Below, in pieces: positions 1 to 6,866 of a DNA stretch of 15,719 nucleotides (its first letter is position 1; every line of letters starts with the position of its first letter). The DNA lies in assembly GCA_007130355.1 (NCBI GenBank), contig SLSQ01000012.1, forward strand, positions 1 through 15,719, read 5' to 3'. The position numbers and the translations under genes are program-made. The notes under the pieces were generated by a model. It had not been told where the DNA came from and did not search any database. It saw only the letters and a list, made by a program, of their open reading frames with translations. Origin of the DNA: Trueperaceae bacterium. Its GTDB lineage: Bacteria > Deinococcota > Deinococci > Deinococcales > Trueperaceae.

Positions 1-1379
1 CGCCCGCCCCCGAACCCGGCGAAGGCAACCTCGGCCTCCCCCCGGCCCTCACCGACCGCGTCGCCGAAGCGCTCCTCGACGACGCCGAGCCGCGCGCCTG
101 CGACGCGCTGCCGGGCGAGGCGTGCACGGTCGTGCCCGGAAACGCCGCCTGGAACGTCGTCTCCGGCGCGTTCTCGAAACTGGGCGAACAGCTTTCCAGC
201 CCCGGCACGGTCCTGCCGTGGATCCTCGCCACGGTCGGCGCGCCGTCCGCGTTCACCGCCCTGCTGGTGCCGGTCAAGGACGCGGGGTCGCTGCTCCCGC
301 AACTCGCCGTCGCCGGCACCCTGCGCGCCAAAGCGCGGCGCGCGCCGTGGTGGGTCGGCGCCGCCGCGGTACAGACGATCGCGCTCGCCCTCATGGCCCT
401 CGCCGTGGCGCTCGCCGACGGCACGGCCGCCGGAATGGCGATCATCGCCGCCCTCGCCGCGTTCTCGGTCGCCTCCGGCGTCGCCTCGGTCGCGTTCAAG
501 GACGTGATGGCCAAGACCGTGCCGGAGGGCGGCCGCGGCCGGGTGCTGGCCTGGCGCTCGACCGTCGGCGGCCTGCTGGGCGTGGCGGCGGGCCTCGGCC
601 TGACCCTGGTGGTGGACGGCGCCGACGCCCGGGCGCCGTACGTCCTGCTGATCGCCGGCGCCGCCGGCTGCTTCGCGGGCGCCACGCTCTCGTTCGCCCG
701 CATCCGCGAAGAGCCCGGCCACCGCAAGGGGGGCCGCAACGCGCTCGACGAGGCGCGCGTCGGCCTGCGGCTGCTGAGGTCGGTGCCCGGATTCCGGGCG
801 TTCGTGACCGCCCGCGCGCTGCTGCTCGCCGTCCCGCTGGCCCTGCCGTTCCTGACGGTGTTCGGTCGTGAGCACGTCGACGCCAGCCTGGGCGGGCTGG
901 GCGTGTTCGTCGCCGCCAACGCGCTCGCCGCCAGCCTCGCCAGTCCCGCCTGGGGACGCGCGGCCGACCTGGCGGCGCACCGGACGATGGCGCTCGGTGG
1001 GGCGATCTCGGTCCTCGCGGTCGGCTACGCCTTCACGCTCGCCTGGGGACCCGTACCCGAGGAGTGGCGCACAGCCTGGGCGTACGTGCCCGCCTACCTG
1101 CTGGCCGGCGTCGGGTACGCCGGCGTGCGCCTCGGCCGCAAGACGTACCTGGTCGACGCGCCGCCGAAGGACGACCGCCCCACCTGGGTCGCCGTCGCGA
1201 ACACCGCGATCGGCGGCGCCACCCTGATCGGCGCGGCGGTCGGCGCGACCGCCGCCTGGTGGGGCGCCAGCGGGGCGCTGGTCGTGTTCTCGGTCCTGAC
1301 GCTGGTCGGCTGCGCGGCCGCCTGGCGCCTGCCGAACGCCAGCGACCTGCGTGCCCGGGCGGAACGCGAGGCGCCGTGA
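1..1379 (+). CDS. MFS-type permease, 5' end missing
   Basis: This is a polytopic membrane protein of the major facilitator type, substrate unknown. The frame is open from base 3 and gives 458 visible residues ending at TGA 1377-1379. About ten hydrophobic segments run from visible residue ~60 to ~445. A charged loop near residues 225-245 (RIREEPGHRKGGR) probably separates the two six-helix halves. A GTG at 132 is possible, but the 43 residues before it are coding-like. The block RACDALPGEACTVVPGN, which spans that GTG, resembles a soluble stretch I recall preceding the first helix in a subgroup of MFS proteins. I therefore place the true start upstream of the window. The stop overlaps the lutB GTG by 4 nt, so the two are probably co-transcribed and translationally coupled. 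A role in lactate or organic acid uptake is possible from context only. Confidence 0.8.
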   Translation, partial: PAPEPGEGNLGLPPALTDRVAEALLDDAEPRACDALPGEACTVVPGNAAWNVVSGAFSKLGEQLSSPGTVLPWILATVGAPSAFTALLVPVKDAGSLLPQLAVAGTLRAKARRAPWWVGAAAVQTIALALMALAVALADGTAAGMAIIAALAAFSVASGVASVAFKDVMAKTVPEGGRGRVLAWRSTVGGLLGVAAGLGLTLVVDGADARAPYVLLIAGAAGCFAGATLSFARIREEPGHRKGGRNALDEARVGLRLLRSVPGFRAFVTARALLLAVPLALPFLTVFGREHVDASLGGLGVFVAANALAASLASPAWGRAADLAAHRTMALGGAISVLAVGYAFTLAWGPVPEEWRTAWAYVPAYLLAGVGYAGVRLGRKTYLVDAPPKDDRPTWVAVANTAIGGATLIGAAVGATAAWWGASGALVVFSVLTLVGCAAAWRLPNASDLRARAEREAP

Positions 1380-2866
1380 CCCGCATCCCGCTCCCCTACC
1401 ACCGCGCCGCCCGAGACGGCCTCCGGAACGCGCAGCAGCGCGCGAACCTGCGGATGGTCACGACCCGCATTCGCGCCAAGCGCGCCGACGTGACCGCCGA
1501 GCTGCCCGACTGGGAGGCGCTGCGCGAAGCGGGCGCTCGCAGCAAGGACCACCTCCTGCGCAACCTGGACACCTATCTGGTCCGGCTCGAGGAACGGGTC
1601 ACCGCGGCGGGCGGGACGGTCCACTGGGCCCGTGACGCGGCGGAGGCGAACGGGATCGTGCGGCGCCTGGTGGCGACCACCGGCGAGCGCGAGGTCGTGA
1701 AGGTCAAGTCGATGACGACCGACGAGATCGGTCTGAACGACGCCCTCGCCGAGGACGGCGTGGTCGCGATCGAGACCGACCTGGCCGAACTGATCGTGCA
1801 GCTCGCGAACGAGGAGCCGTCCCACATCCTGGTGCCCGCGATCCACAAGAACCGCGCCGAGATCCGCGCCCTGTTCCTCGAGGCGTTCGAGCTGGACCCC
1901 TCCGAACTGAGCGACGATCCGGCCGAGCTGACCGCCGCTGCCCGCCGCTTCCTGCGGGCCCGCTTCCTCGACGCGCGCGTCGGGATCAGCGGCGCGAACT
2001 TCGCCGTGGCCGAGACCGGCACGGTCGGCGTGGTCGAGTCGGAGGGCAACGGCCGCATGTGCACCACCCTTCCCGACACGTTGATCACGGTGATGGGGAT
2101 CGAGAAGGTGCTTCCGAGCTGGCGGGACCTGGAGGTGCTGCTGCAGCTGCTGCCGCGCAGCGCCACCGCCGAGCGGATGAACCCGTACACCAGCTTCTGG
2201 ACCGGCGTGCACGAGGGGGACGGACCGGAGGCGTTCCACTTGGTGCTGCTCGACGCCGGCCGCGCGCGCACCCTGGCCGACGCCACCGGCCGCGACACGC
2301 TGCGCTGCATCCGCTGCAGCGCCTGCCTGAACGTCTGTCCCGTCTACGAGCGGGTGGGGGGGCACGCCTACGGCTCGGTCTACCCCGGTCCGATCGGGGC
2401 GATCCTGAACCCGCACCTGCGGGACGAGAAGCGCGACCGCGAGCTGCCGTACGCCAGCACCCTGTGCGGCGCCTGCACGGACGTCTGCCCCGTCAAGATC
2501 GACATTCCTAAGATCCTGGTCGAGCTGCGCCGGCGCGTGGTGCACGACCGTCGCGCCGAATCGCCGATCGGCGTCCCGTCGCTGGAGGACGCCGCGATGC
2601 GGACGACGGCCGGGGTGTTCGCGTCGCGGCGCCGCTACGAGGCGGCGCAACGGTGGGCGCGGCTGGGGCAGCGACCGTTCGTGCGGCGGGGCGGCGGGCG
2701 TGCGAGCGGCGCGAGCGGCGACGACGACCGGGTACTCCGCTCCCTGCCCGGCCCGCTCGCCGGCTGGAGCGCCGTGCGCGACCTGCGACCGGTCCCGAAG
2801 CGCGCGTTCCGCGACTGGTGGCGTCAGCGAGAGCGCGAACACGCCCGGGACGGCGAGAACCGATGA
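1376..2866 (+). CDS. lutB: LutB, iron-sulfur subunit of L-lactate oxidation complex
   Basis: LutB-family protein, 496 aa (B. subtilis LutB is about 470). With LutA and LutC it oxidises L-lactate to pyruvate in the cytoplasm. An N-terminal LUD domain covers roughly residues 65-300 and contains the family signature GANFAVAETGTV at 206-217. A ferredoxin-like dicluster region follows: C311, C314, C317, C321 (CxxCxxCxxxCP), then C364, C367, C371 followed by P372. The C-terminal tail (~390-496) is basic and matches the usual LutB extension. GTG 1376 is chosen as start because it overlaps the MFS stop (GTGA) and begins at the expected N-terminus; earlier starts in the frame lie inside the MFS gene. 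The stop overlaps the lutC ATG by 4 nt. No lutA is visible nearby. Some relatives are annotated only as 'iron-sulfur cluster-binding protein', so the lactate substrate is inferred from family. Confidence 0.93.
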   Translation: MTRIPLPYHRAARDGLRNAQQRANLRMVTTRIRAKRADVTAELPDWEALREAGARSKDHLLRNLDTYLVRLEERVTAAGGTVHWARDAAEANGIVRRLVATTGEREVVKVKSMTTDEIGLNDALAEDGVVAIETDLAELIVQLANEEPSHILVPAIHKNRAEIRALFLEAFELDPSELSDDPAELTAAARRFLRARFLDARVGISGANFAVAETGTVGVVESEGNGRMCTTLPDTLITVMGIEKVLPSWRDLEVLLQLLPRSATAERMNPYTSFWTGVHEGDGPEAFHLVLLDAGRARTLADATGRDTLRCIRCSACLNVCPVYERVGGHAYGSVYPGPIGAILNPHLRDEKRDRELPYASTLCGACTDVCPVKIDIPKILVELRRRVVHDRRAESPIGVPSLEDAAMRTTAGVFASRRRYEAAQRWARLGQRPFVRRGGGRASGASGDDDRVLRSLPGPLAGWSAVRDLRPVPKRAFRDWWRQREREHARDGENR

Positions 2867-3528
2867 ACGCCCGCGACGAGATCCTGGCCCGTATCGCGAG
2901 CGCCGTGGACGACGTGCGCGACGCCGACCCGGACGTAGCGCGCGCGGCGCTGCCGCGGACCTTCCGCACGCACGACGACGGAACCGCCCGCGACCGGATC
3001 GATCGGTTCGAGCAGCGTCTGGTCGATCTCGACGTCGCCGTGGTGCGGGCGCGACCGGATCAGATCTCGGAGCGGCTGGCGGTCGAGCTCGCGCGCCGCC
3101 GCGCCCGCCGGGTGGTGCTGCCGCGGGGCCTGCCGGCCGCCTGGCGGACGCGCCTGCCGGACGTGGGTCCCGTGCCCGAGCACGCGGATCCGGCCACGAT
3201 GGACACGGCCGACGCGACCGTGACCGGCTGCGCCCTGGCGATCGCCGAGACCGGCACGATCGTGCTGGACGGCGGGCCGGGGCAAGGGACCCGCGCGGCG
3301 ACGCTGGTGCCGGACCTGCACCTGTGCGTGGTGCTCGCCTCGCGCCTGGTCGGCACCGTGCCCGAAGCGATCGATCGGACCCGCGAGGCCGCCGCGGCCG
3401 GCGCGCCCCTCACCTGGATCACCGGCCCGTCGGCCACCAGCGACGTCGAACTGGTCCGTGTGCCCGGCGTGCACGGACCCCGCCGGCTGGTCGTGCTGCT
3501 GGTCGACGACGGCGCGAGCGCCTCGTAG
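2863..3528 (+). CDS. lutC: LutC, LUD-domain lactate utilisation protein
   Basis: LutC-family protein of 221 aa, a normal length, consisting of a single LUD domain. The conserved core GCALAIAETGTI lies at residues 122-133 and parallels the equivalent motif in LutB. It is followed by a glycine-rich GGPGQGTR stretch and LVPDLHLCVV, both typical of the family. The C-terminus carries the expected SDVELVRVPGVHGP segment. ATG 2863 overlaps the lutB TGA (ATGA), giving coupled translation; there is no strong Shine-Dalgarno sequence, in keeping with coupling. The exact biochemical role of LutC within the lactate oxidation complex is not established by the sequence. The gene ends only 6 nt before the convergent stop of the LiaF-like gene, with no obvious terminator hairpin between them. 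Confidence 0.93.
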   Translation: MNARDEILARIASAVDDVRDADPDVARAALPRTFRTHDDGTARDRIDRFEQRLVDLDVAVVRARPDQISERLAVELARRRARRVVLPRGLPAAWRTRLPDVGPVPEHADPATMDTADATVTGCALAIAETGTIVLDGGPGQGTRAATLVPDLHLCVVLASRLVGTVPEAIDRTREAAAAGAPLTWITGPSATSDVELVRVPGVHGPRRLVVLLVDDGASAS

Positions 3529-3534
3529 AGCCGC

Positions 3535-4476
3535 TCAGTCCACCCGCTCGACCCGGATCTGCCCGATCCCGCCGGACACGCGCAGGTCGACGCGGTCCGC
3601 GGCGTCGGCGTCCTCGTACCCGGCGGTGCGGTGGACCGACCCGTCGCGGTCCCAGGAGCCGGTGACGGCGACGCCGCCGAGTCCCGCCTCCGCCTCGACG
3701 TGGGCCTCGACCGCCGTGGGGATGCGGACGGTCACCTCGCCCACGCCCGCCTCGATCACGCCCCGGTAGCCGCCGCTGGCGGGCAGGTCGACGATCACCT
3801 CGCCGACGCCGGCGGAGACGTTCAGGGCGGCGAGCGTCAGGTCGCGCAGATCCAGGCGCGACGCGCCGACGCCGCCGTCGAGACGCAGGTCGATCGGCAC
3901 ATCGCGGGCGAAGTCGAGGTCCCAGAGCCGGTCGGCGCCGCGCACCGGCCCGGACACGGTCGAGCCGCGGCTGCGGATCGTGACCACCGCGCCGCCGTCC
4001 TGCAGGCGGAAGGTCGGGTCGACCGACTCGTTCGCGCCGACCCGGAGGGTGCCGGCGACGAGGTGGGCGTCGCCGGACTCGAGCGCGCCGATCTCGAGGC
4101 GGCCGACGCCGTGGGCCAGGTCGACGCGGGCGCGGTCGACGCCGACGACGTCGTAGGCGACGGCGCGCTCGACGATCGGGCCGCCACCAGTCGTCAGGCC
4201 GAACACCTGGACCGCGACCACCGCCGCGATCAGCGTGCCGCCCACGATCCAGAGGCGCCAGCGACCACGGGTCAGGATGTCGATGCCGAGCGCGATCAGG
4301 GCGAGCGGCCAGAGTTGCGCGAGGTCGATCAGCACGCGCCAGTCGAACCAGTCGATCCAACCGAACTGGCTCGCCAACAGCAGCGCGCCGATCACGATCA
4401 GCAGGAACGGCAGCACCGGCGTGCCGCGTGCGGCGCGATCGCGTTCCGGTCCGCGGGGTTCGTCGTTCGGGGTCAT
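3535..4476 (-). CDS. LiaF-like membrane-anchored 'toastrack' protein
   Basis: A 313-aa protein with three hydrophobic segments (about residues 20-37, 47-66 and 74-95) followed by a beta-rich extramembrane domain. The N-terminal part resembles the LiaI/LiaF transmembrane region (PVLPFLLIVIGALLLASQF, then WPLALIALGI). The C-terminal part has recurring glycine-turn strands: GVGRLEI (123), GVGASRLDL (202), GVGEVIVDL (223), GVGEVTVRI (244), GLGGVAV (265) and GIGQIRV (302), typical of LiaF-C/DUF4097-type beta-solenoid folds. Family members sense or modulate cell-envelope stress; no LiaR/LiaS two-component pair is present here. ATG 4476 is preferred over the more upstream 4521 because AGGAGG (complement of 4484-4489) lies 7 nt before it. 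A weak -10-like TACGGT (complement of 4520-4525) could serve a local promoter. Co-transcription with the upstream SulP gene (75-nt gap) is also possible. Confidence 0.82.
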   Translation of the reverse strand: MTPNDEPRGPERDRAARGTPVLPFLLIVIGALLLASQFGWIDWFDWRVLIDLAQLWPLALIALGIDILTRGRWRLWIVGGTLIAAVVAVQVFGLTTGGGPIVERAVAYDVVGVDRARVDLAHGVGRLEIGALESGDAHLVAGTLRVGANESVDPTFRLQDGGAVVTIRSRGSTVSGPVRGADRLWDLDFARDVPIDLRLDGGVGASRLDLRDLTLAALNVSAGVGEVIVDLPASGGYRGVIEAGVGEVTVRIPTAVEAHVEAEAGLGGVAVTGSWDRDGSVHRTAGYEDADAADRVDLRVSGGIGQIRVERVD

Positions 4477-4483
4477 GTTCGTG

Positions 4484-4489
4484 CCTCCT
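4484..4489 (-). promoter_or_regulatory. Shine-Dalgarno AGGAGG of LiaF-like gene
   Basis: A perfect AGGAGG on the minus strand sits 7 nt before ATG 4476 and decides the start over the longer alternative at 4521. It is the strongest ribosome-binding site in the window. Confidence 0.8.
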
Positions 4490-4551
4490 CGGGATCGAGC
4501 TTCGTTTCCCTCGTCCCGCACCGTACGCCCCCGGGGTCGGTGCGCGCCTCG

Positions 4552-6138
4552 TCAGGAAGGCGGAGGACCGGACCGTCCGCTCGGCGGATCGGCGCCGTCG
4601 CCGGCGGCCCGCGCCCCGGTCGCGACGGTCACGTCCCGCCAGACCGAGTCGCTCCAGCGGCGCGCGTGGATGGGGACCCGTTCGATCCCGATCTCCATCC
4701 CCAGGTCGCGCGCCTGCTCGAGCGCTTCGCGGATCGCGCGGGCGGCGCTCCAGTCGACCATCCCGCAACCGCTCAGGTCGACGATCAGGGCGTTCGCGTC
4801 GGCGTGCTCGGCGAGCAGGTCGGGGATCGCCTCGTCGAACCGTTGGGCGCTGCCGTACCAGAACACCCCGATCGGAGCGATGCGGATCGCGTCGCCGACG
4901 CGCACGATGTCGAGCCGCAGGTGCTGCTCGCGGCGCAGGTGCTGACCGATCGCGAGCAGCACCCCGATCAGGACCGCCTCGTCGATCCGCGGGGCGAGCG
5001 CGAGGGTGAGCACGAAGGTCGCGATCGCGATCACGCCCTGCGAGCGGCTGTCGCGCAGCACCGAGATCAGCTCGGCCGGACGGATCAGCGACGCGAGAGC
5101 CGCCAGGATCACGCCGGCCAGCACCGCCTGCGGCAGGGGCGCCAGGAGCGGCGCGAACGGCAGCGCGGCGAGCAGGGTCACGCCGGTCACGAAGCCGCTC
5201 CAGCGGGAGGTGGCGCCCGCCTCGCGAGCGACGGCGCTGCGCGAGAAGGAGGCGCCGACCGGAAAACCGCCGAAGGCGCCGGCGCCGAGGTTCGCGATCC
5301 CCTGCGCCACGAACTCCCGGTCGGGGCTCCAGGGGCGCCGGGCGCGGGCGGCCAGGTCGCGGCCGATGGCGGCCGCTTCGCTGAAGCCGACCAGCGCCAG
5401 CACCACCGCCCCGATCATCAGCCGCGGAATCGCCTCCCACGGAAGGTCCAGCCGCAGGGTCGGCCAGGCGTTCTCGATGCCGCCGACGACCGGCCCGGCG
5501 TAGCCGAGCACGCGGCTCGCGATCACGGCGGCGACCACCGCGATCAGCACGCCGGGCACGAGCGGGTGCAGACGGCGGGCGAGGACGATGCAGGCGATCG
5601 TGCCGGCGGCGAAGGCGATGGCGACCGGGTCCCAGATCTGCGGGGAGCGCAGCGCCCGCCCGGCGGAGCCGATCACCCCGCCGGTGGCGGGCACGCCGAG
5701 CGCGGCGGGGATCTGCGAGGCGGCGATCAGGACGGCCGCGGCGTTCAGGAAGCCGACACGGACCGAGCGCGAGAGCAGGTAGGCGATCCGGCCCCAGCCG
5801 AGCAGGCCGATCGCCAACCGGATGACGCCGACCAGCAGCGCCAGCACGGCGGCGAGGAGCGCCCAGCGCTCGCCGCCGGGGACCGCCAGCGCGGAGAGGG
5901 TGCCGAAGGCGAGCAGGCTGGTGGTCGCGACCGGACCGACCTGCACCTCGCGCGCCGAGAGGAACGGCGCGGCCAGCAGCAGCGCCGGCACGATCGCCCA
6001 AAGGCCGGCGACCGGCGGCATGCCGGCCAGCTCGGCGTAGGCGAGCGCCTGGGGCAGGGCGACCAGAGCGACGCTGACGCCGGCCAGCAGGTCGGGCAGG
6101 CTGGGGGGCGCGATGCGGAGTCCGAAGCGCTCGGCCAC
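4552..6138 (-). CDS. SulP-family anion transporter with STAS domain (first copy)
   Basis: A 528-aa inner-membrane SulP permease. The hydrophobic core (residues ~15-400) has the family pattern: LPQALAYAELAGMPPVAGLW at 28-47, EVQVGPVATTSLLAFG at 64-79, the conserved acidic FSEAAAIGR with E254, and GFPVGASFSRSAV at 291-303. A STAS domain occupies ~405-505 with VDLSGCGMVDWSAAR at 453-467. The last ~20 residues are Pro/Gly/Ser-rich and probably disordered. SulP proteins carry sulfate, bicarbonate or other anions; sequence alone does not choose. The start is GTG 6138; no Shine-Dalgarno is visible, but an extended -10 lies immediately upstream, suggesting a leaderless mRNA. It differs from the second SulP in this window by a shorter N-terminus and a divergent STAS, so it is not a recent duplicate. 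Confidence 0.92.
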   Translation of the reverse strand: MAERFGLRIAPPSLPDLLAGVSVALVALPQALAYAELAGMPPVAGLWAIVPALLLAAPFLSAREVQVGPVATTSLLAFGTLSALAVPGGERWALLAAVLALLVGVIRLAIGLLGWGRIAYLLSRSVRVGFLNAAAVLIAASQIPAALGVPATGGVIGSAGRALRSPQIWDPVAIAFAAGTIACIVLARRLHPLVPGVLIAVVAAVIASRVLGYAGPVVGGIENAWPTLRLDLPWEAIPRLMIGAVVLALVGFSEAAAIGRDLAARARRPWSPDREFVAQGIANLGAGAFGGFPVGASFSRSAVAREAGATSRWSGFVTGVTLLAALPFAPLLAPLPQAVLAGVILAALASLIRPAELISVLRDSRSQGVIAIATFVLTLALAPRIDEAVLIGVLLAIGQHLRREQHLRLDIVRVGDAIRIAPIGVFWYGSAQRFDEAIPDLLAEHADANALIVDLSGCGMVDWSAARAIREALEQARDLGMEIGIERVPIHARRWSDSVWRDVTVATGARAAGDGADPPSGRSGPPPS

Positions 6139-6145
6139 GCGGCCG

Positions 6146-6154
6146 AACGTATCA
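6146..6154 (-). promoter_or_regulatory. Extended -10 promoter, probable leaderless start of SulP gene 1
   Basis: On the minus strand the sequence reads TG-A-TACGTT, an extended -10 (TGnTAnnnT). Only 7 nt separate the hexamer from GTG 6138, so transcription would begin at or next to the start codon. This fits the absence of a Shine-Dalgarno sequence. No -35 match is seen at the usual distance. Confidence 0.45.
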
Positions 6155-6215
6155 CGCGGCCAGAACCGCGCCTCGCGTCAGGGGACGACCGATCGCTGCA
6201 CCGCCCGAGCGTCGC

Positions 6216-6866
6216 TCAGGCGGTCGGCGGCACCTCCTGCGCGAGTCCCTCGATCCGCCCTTCGGCGAGGTCGTAGGTGCCGGCGCGCACGGCCAGCCGG
6301 CCCTCCCGGACCGCCGCGCCGAGGACCGGGTCGGACGCCAACCGGTGGGCGGTGGCGGCCGCGTGCAGGTCGACGGCCAGGTCGTGGAGCGCGGTGCGGT
6401 CCCCGCCAGGAGCGCGCGCGAACGCGTCCCGTACGGCGGGCACGATGTCGCGGACCAGCGGCCCGTCCAACGGGCCGCCGGCGCGCACCGCGTCGAGCGC
6501 GAGGCCGACCGCGCCGCAGGCGCGGTGCCCGATCACCACCACGGCGGGTACCTCGAGCTCCGTCACGGCGTAGCGGACGCTCGCGAGGGCGTCGTCGCCG
6601 ACGACGTGGCCGGCGATGCGGACCGCGAACAGGTCCCCGAGCCCCTGGTCGAAGATCACGTCGGGCGGAACCCGCGCGTCGGAGCACGACACCACCGCCG
6701 CGATCGGGCGGTGCCGGTGCGTGAGGGCGCGCCGGTCGGCCGGCGATTGGTGCGGGTGCACCAGACGGTCGGCGACGTAGCGGGCGTTGCCCCGGATCAG
6801 CGCCTCGACCACCGCTTCGGGCGTGCGGTCGGTCGGCTCGATCGGGTCCCGATCGGATGCGTTCAT
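6216..6866 (-). CDS. Beta-class carbonic anhydrase
   Basis: A 216-aa cytoplasmic beta-carbonic anhydrase that interconverts CO2 and bicarbonate. The zinc site is complete: C61-S-D63-A-R65 (CxDxR) and H114-R-A-C117 (HxxC). The surrounding blocks DLFAVRIAGHVV (78-89), ASVRYAVTELEVPAVVVIGH (95-114) and the C-terminal AGTYDLAEGRIEGL (195-208) are characteristic of the family. Length is normal. ATG 6866 overlaps the stop of the upstream SulP gene (ATGA), so it is the last gene of a coupled operon: persulfide dioxygenase, SulP, carbonic anhydrase. SulP/carbonic anhydrase pairs and fusions are known in bacteria and are usually read as bicarbonate uptake systems. Here the pair is tied to a sulfur-oxidising enzyme, which makes an alternative role conceivable. 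Confidence 0.95.
   Translation of the reverse strand: MNASDRDPIEPTDRTPEAVVEALIRGNARYVADRLVHPHQSPADRRALTHRHRPIAAVVSCSDARVPPDVIFDQGLGDLFAVRIAGHVVGDDALASVRYAVTELEVPAVVVIGHRACGAVGLALDAVRAGGPLDGPLVRDIVPAVRDAFARAPGGDRTALHDLAVDLHAAATAHRLASDPVLGAAVREGRLAVRAGTYDLAEGRIEGLAQEVPPTA

Noticed and set aside
132..134. GTG 132 as start of the MFS permease
   Set aside because: The frame is open to the window edge and the preceding residues form a plausible conserved soluble stretch, so the gene most likely starts upstream.
3419..6001. Minus-strand open frame of 860 codons across the LiaF-like and SulP genes
   Set aside because: Arg/Pro/Gly-rich low-complexity translation, no family motifs, and out of frame with two well-supported genes. 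Long spurious frames are expected at this GC content.
3631..6276. Plus-strand open frame of 881 codons
   Set aside because: It is antisense to the LiaF-like and SulP genes. The translation is a repetitive Asp/Arg/Gln/His/Gly mix typical of an antisense shadow of GC-rich coding DNA.
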